Source: Aliihoeflea aestuarii
GTDB taxonomy: Bacteria; Pseudomonadota; Alphaproteobacteria; Rhizobiales; Rhizobiaceae
Assembly (NCBI RefSeq): GCF_024105665.1
Contig: NZ_JAAAMK010000005.1
Coordinates: forward strand, 174,796 to 238,795
DNA length: 64,000 nt
Direction of reading: 5' to 3'
Shown: piece by piece, positions 26,550 to 35,643 of the stretch
Numbering within the stretch: the first letter of the stretch is position 1
Layout of the letters: each line of letters opens with the position of its first letter
Translations under genes and position numbers: made by a program
Notes under the pieces: generated by a model
Told to the model about the DNA's origin: nothing
The model's input: only the letters and a program-made list of their open reading frames with translations
Database searches by the model: none

Positions 26550-27518
26550 ATGAAGGCCATCGTCGCACGCGGTTTCGGCCCGATCGCCGATCTCGACTAT
26601 GCCGAGATGCCCGATCCCGTGCCGGGCAAAGGCGAGGTGCTGATCGAGGCCGAGGCGATCGGCGTCAACTTTCCCGATGGTTTGCTGGTGCAGGGCCTTT
26701 ACCAGATGAAGCCCGAGCCGCCGTTCATTCCGGGCATGGAGACGGCAGGCCGCGTCCGGGCGGTGGGCGAGGGTGTTTCCGGCTTCGAGCCGGGCGACCG
26801 GGTCGCCACCGTCGGCTCGCTCGGCGGTTATGCCGAACTCAACGCCGCGCACCACAGCGCGGTGATGAAGCTGCCCGATGCCGTCTCGGTCGAAGATTCC
26901 TGCGCGCTTTTATGCGGCTACGGAACGTCCCATTATGCGCTCAAACAGCGTGGGCAACTTCAGCCCGGCGAGACCTTGTGCGTGCTCGGCGCGTCGGGCG
27001 CGACGGGCCTTGCCGCAATCCAGATCGGCAAGGCGATGGGCGCGACCGTGATCGCGGTCGCCTCGACGCCGCAGAAACAGGATATCGCCAAGGGAGCGGG
27101 CGCGGACATCGTGCTCGGCTACGACGACCTCAAGGACAGGCTGAAAGAGGCGACCGGCGGCAAGGGCGTCGATGTCGCCTTCGATCCGGTCGGCGGCGAG
27201 GGGTTCGACGTGCTGTCCCGTTCGATGGGCTGGGGCGGGCGCCTGCTCGTCATCGGCTTTGCGTCCGGCACCATCCCGAAGCTCCCCGTCAATCTGACGC
27301 TCGTCAAAGGCTACAGCGTCGTCGGTGTGTTCTGGGGCGCTTTCACGACCAAGGAGCCGGGCGTTTATGCCGACAACATGCAGGAACTCGTCGGCTGGTA
27401 TCTGGAAGGCAAGGTGAAACCGGTCATCGAGGGCGTCTATCCGCTCGCCGATGCGCCTTCCGTGCTTGAACGCGTTCTCGCCCGAGGCGCGGCCGGCAAG
27501 ATCATTCTCAAACCCTGA
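26550..27518 (+). CDS. NADPH:quinone oxidoreductase-family (MDR) protein
   Basis: 322 residues of the zinc-free medium-chain dehydrogenase/reductase type. GVNFPDGLLVQGLYQ, PGMETAGRV near residue 68 and the nucleotide-binding LCVLGASGATGLAAIQIGKAMGA near residue 145 are present; no structural-zinc cysteine cluster is seen. Family members reduce quinones or enoyl compounds with NADPH. The start lies two bases after the acyl-CoA dehydrogenase stop. The substrate is unknown; an enoyl or keto intermediate of this pathway is an inference. Confidence 0.82.
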   Translation: MKAIVARGFGPIADLDYAEMPDPVPGKGEVLIEAEAIGVNFPDGLLVQGLYQMKPEPPFIPGMETAGRVRAVGEGVSGFEPGDRVATVGSLGGYAELNAAHHSAVMKLPDAVSVEDSCALLCGYGTSHYALKQRGQLQPGETLCVLGASGATGLAAIQIGKAMGATVIAVASTPQKQDIAKGAGADIVLGYDDLKDRLKEATGGKGVDVAFDPVGGEGFDVLSRSMGWGGRLLVIGFASGTIPKLPVNLTLVKGYSVVGVFWGAFTTKEPGVYADNMQELVGWYLEGKVKPVIEGVYPLADAPSVLERVLARGAAGKIILKP

Positions 27519-27529
27519 AGGGATCGAAA

Positions 27530-28564
27530 ATGGCGCTTCCCAGCACCATGAAGGCACTGCTTCTCAAGAATGACGGCTATTCGCGCGATCCTTCGGGAAC
27601 GGCGCTCGAAGCCATGGAGCCCTATGTCGAACAGGGCACGATCGAGGTTCCGGAACCGGGGCCGAGCCAGGTTCTGGTCAAGGTCGGGCTCGCCTCGATC
27701 AACCCGTCCGACGTGATGTTTTTGAAAGGGCTTTACGGTCAGCCGCGCAGGCAGGGTCAGCCGGCGGGCTTCGAAGGGGTGGGCGAAGTCGTGGCTGCCG
27801 GAGCCGAGGCGCAGGGGCTGATCGGCAAGCGCGTCGCTTTCGCGACCGGGCTGTCGAACTGGGGAAGCTGGGCCGATTACGCGGTCGCCGAGGCCGGCGC
27901 ATCCATACCGATCATGGACGGCGTGCGCGATGAAGATGCGGCCGCCATGATCGTCAATCCGCTGACAGCGCTCGCCATGCTCGGCATCGTCAAGGACGAG
28001 GGGGAGAAGGCGTTCGTCGTCACGGCCGGCGCGAGCCAGCTTTGCAAGCTGATCATTTCGGTTGCCAAGGATGAAGGCTACCGCCCCATCGCCATCGTGC
28101 GCCGCGACGACCAGATCGACCTGTTGAAAAGCATCGGTGCGGCGCATGTGCTGAATGCCGAGGCTGCCGATTTCGACGCGAAGCTCGCCGAGGTAATGGG
28201 GCAGGAAAAGCCGCGCATCTTCCTCGACGCGGTCACCGGCCCGCTCGCCGCCAAGATATTCAACGCCATGGGCAAGCGCGCGCGCTGGATCGTCTATGGA
28301 CGGCTTGACCCGGAGGTGACGCCCATCATCGAGCCGGGGCAGATGATCTTCATGCATAAGAAGATCGAAGGTTTCTGGCTGACCGAATGGATGCGCTCGG
28401 CCGGCAATGACAAACGCATGGCGGCCGTCATCGAGGCGCAGAAGCGCTTTTCGGACGGGCGCTGGAAGACGGACGTCACCGCGATCGTACCGCTTGAGGA
28501 AGCGGTTTCGCGCGTGGCCGGCGAACTAGCCAAGCCGAACGGGAAGGTTTTCATCAGGCCATGA
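27530..28564 (+). CDS. Zinc-binding-dehydrogenase-like MDR oxidoreductase
   Basis: 344 residues. INPSDVMFLKGLYGQPRRQG, GFEGVGEVVAAG and AFVVTAGASQLCKLIISVAKDEGY show the MDR catalytic and Rossmann domains, distinct from the preceding QOR-type gene. No catalytic zinc ligand set is apparent, so it is probably an NADPH-dependent reductase. It lies 11 bases downstream of the previous gene in the same operon. A hairpin about 7 bases after its stop separates it from the transporter genes. Confidence 0.78.
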   Translation: MALPSTMKALLLKNDGYSRDPSGTALEAMEPYVEQGTIEVPEPGPSQVLVKVGLASINPSDVMFLKGLYGQPRRQGQPAGFEGVGEVVAAGAEAQGLIGKRVAFATGLSNWGSWADYAVAEAGASIPIMDGVRDEDAAAMIVNPLTALAMLGIVKDEGEKAFVVTAGASQLCKLIISVAKDEGYRPIAIVRRDDQIDLLKSIGAAHVLNAEAADFDAKLAEVMGQEKPRIFLDAVTGPLAAKIFNAMGKRARWIVYGRLDPEVTPIIEPGQMIFMHKKIEGFWLTEWMRSAGNDKRMAAVIEAQKRFSDGRWKTDVTAIVPLEEAVSRVAGELAKPNGKVFIRP

Positions 28565-28570
28565 CGAAAA

Positions 28571-28595
28571 GGTGCGCGGGAGGAGCTTGCGCACC
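28571..28595 (+). terminator. Hairpin between oxidoreductase and livH
   Basis: GGTGCGC (28571-28577) pairs with GCGCACC (28589-28595) around an 11-base loop, with no T-run. It may attenuate or protect the mRNA rather than end it. Confidence 0.35.
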
Positions 28596-28666
28596 CGTTC
28601 TGGCAGCTTAAGGTTGAAGGACATCGCGGCGACAGATCGCGTGTCATAAGTGGAGGAGGAGCGCCT

Positions 28667-29542
28667 GTGGGCGTATTGCAGCTCATCGTCAGCGGCCTTG
28701 CAAACGGCTGCGTGTACGGTCTCATCGCCATGGGATTCGTGCTGATCTACAAGGCGACCGAAGCGGTGAACTTCGCCCAGGGCGATTTCATGATGCTCGG
28801 TGCCTTCATCTGCCTCGGGCTGACCAATCCGCAATTCATGGACCTGCCCTTCTGGGTCTCGGTGCCGATCGCCATCGCCATCATGGGCGCGTTCGGCTAT
28901 GCGCTCGACCTCGTGGTGCTGCGGCGCATGTTCGGCCAGTCGCAGATCGCCATCGTCATCCTGACGATCGCGCTCGGCTTCGTGCTGCGCTTCTTCGCCG
29001 GCGTCATGTGGGGGCATGAGCCGATCTCGCTCGCCTCGCCGATCGCCGGCCGCGACGTCCGGTTCGGCGGCGTGGTGCTGGGACTCGACGAGGTGATGGT
29101 GATCGCCGTCACCATCGTCCTCACGCTGCTGCTCTGGCTCTATTTTAACCGCACCAAGCTGGGCGTCGCCATGCAGGCGTCGTCGCAGAACCAGCTTGCG
29201 GCCTATTATATGGGTATCCCGGTCAAACGCGTTCACTCGCTGATCTGGGCGCTGTCGGGCATGGTCGCGGCGGTTGCCGGCATCCTGTTCGCCTCCAAAG
29301 GCTCGATCGATCCGTCGATCGGACTGCTCGGCATCAAGGCGTTCGCGGCGGCCGTCATCGGCGGGTTCGGCTCGCTGCCGGGCGCGCTTTTGGGCGGCAT
29401 CATCGTCGGGCTGATCGAGCCGTTCTCGGGACGCTACATGCCGTCCGGCTATTCGCAGATCATGCCGTATCTCCTGCTGTTCCTGATCCTCATCTTCCGA
29501 CCGCACGGCATTCTTGCCCAGGTCCATGCAAAGAAGGTGTGA
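28667..29542 (+). CDS. livH: Branched-chain-amino-acid-type ABC transporter permease LivH
   Basis: 291 residues with about eight hydrophobic helices. LIVSGLANGCVYGLIAMGFVLIYKATEAVNFAQGDFMMLGAF is the LivH signature, and ALSGMVAAVAGILFASKG and GGIIVGLIEPFSGRYM follow. It forms the membrane channel with LivM. The start codon is GTG at 28667, preceded by GGAGGAGGAG at 28652-28661. First of five transporter genes in which a CoA ligase is embedded; substrate may be an amino acid, amide, or aromatic or fatty carboxylate. Confidence 0.92.
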   Translation: MGVLQLIVSGLANGCVYGLIAMGFVLIYKATEAVNFAQGDFMMLGAFICLGLTNPQFMDLPFWVSVPIAIAIMGAFGYALDLVVLRRMFGQSQIAIVILTIALGFVLRFFAGVMWGHEPISLASPIAGRDVRFGGVVLGLDEVMVIAVTIVLTLLLWLYFNRTKLGVAMQASSQNQLAAYYMGIPVKRVHSLIWALSGMVAAVAGILFASKGSIDPSIGLLGIKAFAAAVIGGFGSLPGALLGGIIVGLIEPFSGRYMPSGYSQIMPYLLLFLILIFRPHGILAQVHAKKV

Positions 29543-29548
29543 GGCGAC

Positions 29549-30649
29549 ATGAGAACCGTTTTCAAGACGAGCTACGACGCTGACATCAACCTCTTCCGCC
29601 ATCCCCAGCAGATGGGGTGGTATCTGGCGCTGATCATGCTGGCGCTGGCGCTGCCGTTCCTTCTCTCCGTCTTCGCGCTCGGCGAGGCGACGAACGTTCT
29701 GATCTGGGCCATCGCCTGCATGGGCCTGATGATCCTCGTCGGCCAGACGGGACAGGCGAGCCTCGGCCACGCCGCGTTCCTGGCCATCGGCTGCTACGCC
29801 AACGTGCTTCTGCAACAGCGGCTCGGCCTGCCGTTCCTGCTCTCATTCCCGCTCGCCGGGCTGATCGCGGGCGTGGCGGGCGCGTTGATCGCCATGCCGA
29901 TGACCAAGCTGCATGGCATTTACCTTGCCATCGGCACTATCGCGATCACCATCTTGACCGAGGATTTCATCGTCATCGCGACGCCGCTGACGAACGGCGT
30001 GATCGGGCTGATGGCGCCGCCGATCGATATTTTCGGGTTTGAGATCGACCGTTACCGCACGCCCTGGCTGCTTTATTATCTCATTTTGGCCGTCACGCTG
30101 CTGGTCGTGCTCGCCTATCGCAATCTGCAACGCTCGCCGCTCGGACGCTCGTTCGCCGCGATCCGCGACTCGGAGATTTCGGCGCAGGCGATGGGCGTCA
30201 ACGTGGCGCGCACAAAGGCTGTTGCCTTCGGCATCTCCACCGGCATCACCGGCCTCGCCGGCGCGCTGATGGGCCATTATGCCGGCATCTTCAACAATGA
30301 GACCTTCAATCTTATCATCTCGATCCAGCTTCTTCTCGCCATCGTCATCGGCGGTCTTGGATCGATCCACGGCGCGTTCTTCGGCGCGGCGGTGGTCGCC
30401 ATGCTGCCGCAGGCGATCGCCATCGGACGCGACGTGCTTGGCCGCTTCATCGGTGGAGGATCGATCGCGATTCCGGGCATGGAGACGGCCATCTTCGGCC
30501 TTCTCCTGATCCTCTTCATCCTGTTCGAGCCGATGGGCATTTATGGCCGCTGGGTGAAGATACGCACCTATTTCGAGCTCTTCCCCTTCTACCGAAAGGA
30601 CATGTTCCGCCGCCAGAAAGCCTATCTCAAGACGGAGCGCATGCGATGA
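29549..30649 (+). CDS. livM: Branched-chain-amino-acid-type ABC transporter permease LivM
   Basis: 366 residues with about nine or ten helices. GQTGQASLGHAAFLAIGCYANVLLQQRLGLPF and SPLGRSFAAIRDSEISAQAMGVNVARTKAVAFGISTGITGLAGAL are diagnostic; the latter holds the EAA-like loop that contacts the ATPase. It pairs with LivH in the inner membrane. It starts 6 bases after livH; its stop overlaps the livG start by four bases. Confidence 0.92.
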   Translation: MRTVFKTSYDADINLFRHPQQMGWYLALIMLALALPFLLSVFALGEATNVLIWAIACMGLMILVGQTGQASLGHAAFLAIGCYANVLLQQRLGLPFLLSFPLAGLIAGVAGALIAMPMTKLHGIYLAIGTIAITILTEDFIVIATPLTNGVIGLMAPPIDIFGFEIDRYRTPWLLYYLILAVTLLVVLAYRNLQRSPLGRSFAAIRDSEISAQAMGVNVARTKAVAFGISTGITGLAGALMGHYAGIFNNETFNLIISIQLLLAIVIGGLGSIHGAFFGAAVVAMLPQAIAIGRDVLGRFIGGGSIAIPGMETAIFGLLLILFILFEPMGIYGRWVKIRTYFELFPFYRKDMFRRQKAYLKTERMR

Positions 30650-31431
30650 GCCTGCTCGAAATCGACAATGTCACGCTGCGCTTCGGCGGCGTCACCGCTG
30701 TCAGCCAGGTTTCCTTCAATGTCGAGGAAGGCGAGGTCTTCGCGCTGGTCGGGCCGAACGGCGCGGGTAAGTCCACGCTCTTCAACCTGATCAGCCGCAT
30801 CTACGATCCGGCCGAAGGCGACATCCGCTTCGACGGGCGCACGATTCTCGACAGGAAGCCGCACGAGATGGCGCGGCTCGGCATCGCGCGCACCTTCCAG
30901 AACATCGAGCTTTTCGACCACGCGACGGTGGCGCAAAACCTGCTCGTCGGCCGCCATCGCCATCGGAAAAGCCGGATGTGGACCGAGCTTCTGTTCACGC
31001 CCTTCGTGCGGGCGCAGGAGCGGCATCACCGCGAAGCTATCGAGAAAGTCATCGATTTCCTCGACCTTCAGGCGTACCGCGACAAGTACATTGCCGGTCT
31101 GCCCTATGGCGTGCGCAAGGTCGTGGAGATGGGGCGCGCGCTGGCCATCGAACCGCGCCTTTTGCTGCTCGACGAGCCGGCTTCCGGTCTTTCCGTCGAG
31201 GAAACGCAGGATGTCGCGTTCTGGGTCGAGGACATCAAGAAGCAGATGGGCATCACGGTGCTCATGGTCGAGCACGACATGCATCTCGTCGCCTCCGTGT
31301 CCGACCGTGTGTTGGCACTCGCCGACGGCAAGATGCTCGCCATGGGCACGCCGCATGAGGTGCAGAACCATCCCAAGGTGATCGAGGCCTATATCGGCGT
31401 CGCGGACGAACACGAAAAGGTGCTGGCATGA
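30646..31431 (+). CDS. livG: Liv-type ABC transporter ATP-binding protein LivG
   Basis: 261 residues. Walker A GPNGAGKST near residue 37, signature LPYGVRKVVEMGRALA near 150, Walker B LLLLDEPASGLS near 170 and the H-loop VEHDMH near 207 are intact. The signature is the degenerate YG form usual in LivG. It energises import with LivF. ATG 30646 overlaps the livM stop (ATGA), and its own stop overlaps the start of livF. Confidence 0.94.
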   Translation: MSLLEIDNVTLRFGGVTAVSQVSFNVEEGEVFALVGPNGAGKSTLFNLISRIYDPAEGDIRFDGRTILDRKPHEMARLGIARTFQNIELFDHATVAQNLLVGRHRHRKSRMWTELLFTPFVRAQERHHREAIEKVIDFLDLQAYRDKYIAGLPYGVRKVVEMGRALAIEPRLLLLDEPASGLSVEETQDVAFWVEDIKKQMGITVLMVEHDMHLVASVSDRVLALADGKMLAMGTPHEVQNHPKVIEAYIGVADEHEKVLA

Positions 31432-32240
31432 CCATGACCGCGCATGCTCCGACCGCGAAGCCCGACGCGAAAGTCGTTCTGTCGATACGCAATCTGGAAA
31501 GCTATTACGGGCCGATCATGGCGATCCGCGGCGCGAGCCTCGACGTGCGCGAAGGCCAGATCGTGACCGTGCTCGGCGCGAACGGAGCCGGCAAGACGAC
31601 ACTGCTCAAGACGATCTCGGGCGTCATGGACCCTGAAAAGGGCCAGATATTCTACGAAGGTCAGAACATCGCCGGGGCCAATCCCGACAGGATCGTGCGG
31701 CTGGGCATGGTCCATGTTCCCGAAGGGCGCGAGGTCTTCCCGCTGCTGACGGTGGAAGAGAACCTTCGCATGGGCGCTTTCACGCGTTCGGACACGGCCG
31801 AGATTGCTGCCGACGAGAAGATGGTCTTTTCCTATTTTCCGATCCTGAAGGAGCGGCGGGCACAGGCGGCGGGAACGCTTTCGGGCGGGCAGCAGCAGAT
31901 GCTCGCCATCGGGCGCGGGCTGATGGCGCGGCCGAAGGTGATGCTGCTCGACGAGCCCTCGCTTGGCCTTTCGCCGCTTCTGGTCAAGGAAATCTTCCAG
32001 ATCGTGCGCCGGCTCAACAAGGAACGGGGCGTCACGATCATGCTGGTCGAGCAGAACGCCAAGGTGGCGCTCGAAGTTGCCGACTATGGCTACGTGATGG
32101 AACTCGGCCGCATCGTCATGGCCGACGAGGCCGACCGGCTCCTGCAATCCAAGGACGTGCAGGAATTTTATCTCGGCATCCAGACCGAGGACGCACAGCG
32201 TGGCCAGAAGCGCTGGAAGCAGAAGAAGACATGGAGATGA
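31428..32240 (+). CDS. livF: Liv-type ABC transporter ATP-binding protein LivF
   Basis: 270 residues. Walker A GANGAGKTT near residue 52, TFxP-like EGREVFPLLTVEENL, signature LSGGQQQMLAIGRGLM and Walker B VMLLDEPSLGLSP are all present. An N-terminal tail of about 15 residues and a C-terminal lysine-rich end (QKRWKQKKTWR) extend the usual 235-250 length. ATG 31428 overlaps the livG stop. The acyl-CoA synthetase gene starts 22 bases after its stop. Confidence 0.94.
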   Translation: MTMTAHAPTAKPDAKVVLSIRNLESYYGPIMAIRGASLDVREGQIVTVLGANGAGKTTLLKTISGVMDPEKGQIFYEGQNIAGANPDRIVRLGMVHVPEGREVFPLLTVEENLRMGAFTRSDTAEIAADEKMVFSYFPILKERRAQAAGTLSGGQQQMLAIGRGLMARPKVMLLDEPSLGLSPLLVKEIFQIVRRLNKERGVTIMLVEQNAKVALEVADYGYVMELGRIVMADEADRLLQSKDVQEFYLGIQTEDAQRGQKRWKQKKTWR

Positions 32241-32262
32241 CCGCAGTCGGGAGGAAACTGAC

Positions 32263-34152
32263 ATGACCATCGCGGAAAAACTGCCGCCCATGCAGACCGT
32301 GCGCGGCCATTCCTTCAACGAGAATTTGCGCCAGGCGCCGTTCTATTTCGACGGTTGCGACACGCTGGTGAAGCTCTTTCGCCAGCGCTGTCTCGAACTT
32401 GGACCCCGGATCGCGCATCGCGAGAAGGATTTCGGCATCTGGCTTTCCTATAGCTGGACCGATTTTTACGAGCATGCCCGACTGATCGGCCTCGGTCTCG
32501 TCGCGCTTGGGTTGAAGCGCGGCGAGGTGGTTTCGATTCTGTCGGAAGACAACAAGGAGTGGATCTACGCCGATCTCGGCATCCAGTCGGTCGGTGGCAT
32601 TTCGTCGGGCGTCTACACGACGGATTCGGCCAAACAGCTTGCTTATCTCGTCAACGATTCCGACAGCCGCTTCCTGTTCGTGGAAAATGACGAGCAACTG
32701 GACAAGTTCCTGTCGGTGCGCGGTCAGATGCCGGCGCTCTCGAAGGTCGTCGTGCTCGACCGCGACGGCCTGCACGACTTTGCCGACGATCAGGTCATCT
32801 TTCTCGACGATCTCTATCGGATCGGTCGCGATTTTCTGAAGGAGAACCCGAACAGGTTCGATGAGGAAATCGCCAAATCGAAGCCCGACGACGTCGCCAT
32901 CCTCGTCTACACCTCAGGGACCACCGGCCCGCCCAAGGGCGCGATGATTACCCATTCCAACATCATCGCCTCGATCATGGGGTCGGCATTGACCCTGCCG
33001 GTCGGACAGGGGGACGAGCAGGTCTGCTTCCTGCCGCTCTGCCACATCCTCGAACGGCTGATCACGGTGTTCACGCCGATCGGGCTCAAGTCCACCGTGA
33101 ACTTCGCCGAGAGCCCGGAAACTGTTTTCGACAATGTGCGCGAGGTTTCGCCGCATGTCTTCACCGGCGTTCCGCGCGTGTGGGAAAAGATCTACAGCCG
33201 CATTACGATCATGGCGAATGATGCCTCGCCGCTCGGCCGCTGGGCCTATCGGCAGGCGGTCAGAACGGGCATGAAGCGCGCCGAGGCGCTGGAAGCGGGC
33301 AGGTCGGTTCCGGCGGTAACAAGCCTTGCCTATGCGTTCTGGGATTTCATGGTGCTGCGCAATCTGCGGCGCATGCTCGGCTTCGACCGTCTGCGGCGCG
33401 GCACGACCGGCGCGGCGCCGATCTCGCCCGATCTTCTCAAATGGTATCGTGCGGTCGGCATAGAGGTGCTCGAAGGCTACGGCATGACCGAAAGCTCGGG
33501 CGTCATTTCGGTGAATCTTCTCGGCGAAAGCCGAACGGGAAGCGTAGGTAAGGCGGTTCCGGGCGCTGAAATCCGCATCTCGGAAGAAGGCGAAATCCAG
33601 TATCGCGCGCCGAACGTGTTCAAGGGCTACTGGATGAAACCCGACAAGACGGCCGAGACGATCGCCGATGGCGACTGGCTCCGGACCGGAGATGTCGGGC
33701 GGGTTGACGAGGACGGCTATTTGTTCGTCACCGGGCGCATGAAGGACATCATCATCACCGCCGGCGGCAAGAACGTGACCCCGGCGGAGATCGAGAACCG
33801 GCTGAAATTCAGCCCTTACGTTTCCGACGCCGTGATCATCGGCGACCAGCGCAAGTTCCTGTCGTGCCTGATCATGATCGATCAGGAGAATGTCGAGAAG
33901 TTCGCGCAGGACCGGAAGGTGCCCTTCAACAATTTCAAGTCGCTGTGCGCGGCGCAGGAGGTGCGCGAACTGATAGGTTCCGTCGTGGAGGAAGCGAACC
34001 GGGAATTCGCGCGCGTGGAGCAGATCAAGGATTTCAGGCTCATCGACGTTCTGTTGACGGCCGAGGACGAGGAACTTACGGCCACGATGAAGCTGAAGAG
34101 AGGTTTCGTCGAGAAGAAGCACAAGCCTCTGATCGACGAGATGTACGGCTGA
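32263..34152 (+). CDS. Long-chain-type acyl-CoA synthetase (AMP-forming)
   Basis: 629 residues, in the 600+ class of FadD15/long-chain ligases. The P-loop-like YTSGTTGPPKGAMITHSNI near residue 220, EGYGMTES near 408, GDVGRVDEDGYLFVTGRMKDIIITAGGKNVTPAEIEN near 480 and the C-terminal catalytic lysine region are complete. It adenylates a carboxylate with ATP and forms its CoA thioester. ATG 32263 is chosen because GGGAGGA precedes it; the frame opens earlier inside livF. Placed between the transporter ATPase genes and the binding-protein gene, it likely activates the imported acid at the membrane (inference). Confidence 0.93.
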   Translation: MTIAEKLPPMQTVRGHSFNENLRQAPFYFDGCDTLVKLFRQRCLELGPRIAHREKDFGIWLSYSWTDFYEHARLIGLGLVALGLKRGEVVSILSEDNKEWIYADLGIQSVGGISSGVYTTDSAKQLAYLVNDSDSRFLFVENDEQLDKFLSVRGQMPALSKVVVLDRDGLHDFADDQVIFLDDLYRIGRDFLKENPNRFDEEIAKSKPDDVAILVYTSGTTGPPKGAMITHSNIIASIMGSALTLPVGQGDEQVCFLPLCHILERLITVFTPIGLKSTVNFAESPETVFDNVREVSPHVFTGVPRVWEKIYSRITIMANDASPLGRWAYRQAVRTGMKRAEALEAGRSVPAVTSLAYAFWDFMVLRNLRRMLGFDRLRRGTTGAAPISPDLLKWYRAVGIEVLEGYGMTESSGVISVNLLGESRTGSVGKAVPGAEIRISEEGEIQYRAPNVFKGYWMKPDKTAETIADGDWLRTGDVGRVDEDGYLFVTGRMKDIIITAGGKNVTPAEIENRLKFSPYVSDAVIIGDQRKFLSCLIMIDQENVEKFAQDRKVPFNNFKSLCAAQEVRELIGSVVEEANREFARVEQIKDFRLIDVLLTAEDEELTATMKLKRGFVEKKHKPLIDEMYG

Positions 34153-34198
34153 GCATCGGACCGAAAAGTGGACACCGCTTTTCGGAACAATCCGATGC
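34153..34198. repeat. Palindromic repeat, family C1
   Basis: GCATCGGA (34153-34160) pairs with TCCGATGC (34191-34198); inside, CCGAAAAGTGG (34161-34171) pairs with the complementary CCGCTTTTCGG. The element begins two bases after the acyl-CoA synthetase stop codon. Similar palindromes are, as I recall, dispersed in Rhizobiales genomes. Confidence 0.85.
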
Positions 34199-34210
34199 TC
34201 GATTAAGGTT

Positions 34211-34252
34211 TAGAGCGTCCTTTGTGCGTCCGAACGGACGCACGGCGCTCTA
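34211..34252. repeat. Palindromic repeat, family C2
   Basis: TAGAGCG (34211-34217) pairs with CGCTCTA (34246-34252), enclosing a perfect GTGCGTCCG-AA-CGGACGCAC stem (34224-34243). It stands directly after family C1 and ends 36 bases before the livK ribosome-binding site, so the two together form the whole spacer. Confidence 0.85.
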
Positions 34253-34302
34253 GGGAGAGCCGTGCACAGGCAATGCGGAACAACCTTAAGGAGGAGTTCG
34301 AA

Positions 34303-35529
34303 ATGAAAGTGTTGTTCGGAAAATCGATACTGGCGCTGGGGCTTGCCGTCGGCATGTCGTCCTCCGCCTTCGCCACGCAGGGCGTCACCGATACGGAAGT
34401 GCGCATCGGTTCGAACGGCGACCTGTCCGGCATCTTCGCCGCGTTCAATGTCGGGGCGATCAAGGCCGCGCAATTGATCTTCGACGAGGTGAACGCCAAT
34501 GGCGGCGTCCATGGCCGGCAGATCCGTTTCATCGCGGAAGATCACGGCTATCAGGTGCCGCGCGCGGTGCAGAACTTCAACAAGCTGATCAATTCCGATC
34601 AGGTCTTCGCGATGATCCTGAATTTGGGCACGCCGCACAACATCGCCGGCTTCCCGCTGATGGAAGCGCGGCAGGTGGCGAACGTGTCGCCGCTGACCTC
34701 GGCGCGTCAGATGCTGGAAGGCGACATCACCTATAAATATGCCGGTACGTCGTCCTATTACGACGGTACGCGCGCGGGCATCGGGCATCTGGCCGAGGAG
34801 GACGGCGCGGAGAACATCTGCTCGATGTATATTCCGTCCGACTTCGGGCTGGAGGTCCATGAAGCGGCAGTCGACGAAGCCGAGGCGCGGGGCCTGAACT
34901 TCGCCGGCGAAACGACCCACCGCCCGGACGAGCAGGATTTCGTCGGCGCGGTGACCCGCCTTCGCGAACTGGGCTGCGAGATCATCGCGACCGGCGTCGG
35001 CGTGCGCCAGACCATCGTCGCGATCGGCACCGCCAAGCGTCTCGGCTGGGCGGAGGCCAAGTTCGTCGGCTCGTCGGCCGCCATGAACACGGCCATCGCC
35101 AAGGTTCCGGAAGGCGTCACCGAGGGTTACTACGCCACGTCCGGCTGGGTCGATTTCGAGGAAAGGCTCGACGTTCCGGAAGTGAAGGAATGGGCCGAGA
35201 ACTATCAGGCCAAGACCGGTGAGGCCCCCGGCACTGCAGCGCAGCTCGGCCACAGCGCCGCGCTGACGCTGGTCAACGCGCTCGAAGCCGCCGGCCCGGA
35301 CCTGACGGCCGAAAGCTTCCGCGAAGGCATGGAAAGCCTCGACTTCACCGACGAGGTGGGCGGCGGGCTCCACATCAGCTACGGTCCCGACGATCATCAG
35401 GGTGCGACGACGATCGTCCTTTCCAAGATCGAGGGCGGGATGTGGCGCGAGGTGATCCGCATCGATCCGGACGAGGACGGCGCTGCGGCGGACGAAGGCG
35501 GTGAGGAAGAGACAGAAGCCGCGAACTGA
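34303..35529 (+). CDS. livK: ABC transporter substrate-binding protein (Liv type)
   Basis: 408 residues. A signal peptide (MKVLFGKSILALGLAVGMSSSAFA, cut before TQGVT) directs it to the periplasm. VRIGSNGDLSGIFAAFNVGAIKAAQLIFDEVNANGGVHGR and the ISYGPDDHQGATTIVLSKIEGG region match Peripla_BP_6 proteins. AAGGAGGAG lies seven bases before ATG 34303; the frame extends 27 codons into the repeat region without support. It ends in an unusual acidic tail of about 20 residues (DEDGAAADEGGEEETEAAN). A strong terminator follows, marking the operon's end. The ligand is unknown. Confidence 0.92.
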   Translation: MKVLFGKSILALGLAVGMSSSAFATQGVTDTEVRIGSNGDLSGIFAAFNVGAIKAAQLIFDEVNANGGVHGRQIRFIAEDHGYQVPRAVQNFNKLINSDQVFAMILNLGTPHNIAGFPLMEARQVANVSPLTSARQMLEGDITYKYAGTSSYYDGTRAGIGHLAEEDGAENICSMYIPSDFGLEVHEAAVDEAEARGLNFAGETTHRPDEQDFVGAVTRLRELGCEIIATGVGVRQTIVAIGTAKRLGWAEAKFVGSSAAMNTAIAKVPEGVTEGYYATSGWVDFEERLDVPEVKEWAENYQAKTGEAPGTAAQLGHSAALTLVNALEAAGPDLTAESFREGMESLDFTDEVGGGLHISYGPDDHQGATTIVLSKIEGGMWREVIRIDPDEDGAAADEGGEEETEAAN

Positions 35530-35544
35530 TCTATACGGGAAAAG

Positions 35545-35583
35545 TAAAAAACGCCGCCCGCTGGTTCGGTGCGGCGTTTTTTA
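35545..35583 (+). terminator. Intrinsic terminator of the liv operon
   Basis: ACGCCGC (35551-35557) pairs with GCGGCGT (35571-35577), extended by A-run/T-run pairing, then ends in six T residues. It lies about 20 bases after the livK stop and could also act leftward. Confidence 0.92.
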
Positions 35584-35643
35584 TTGGCTGGACTTCGCGC
35601 TTCCCGGATGTTCCGTTGCCGTGCCACTCCTGCCGGTTGAGAG

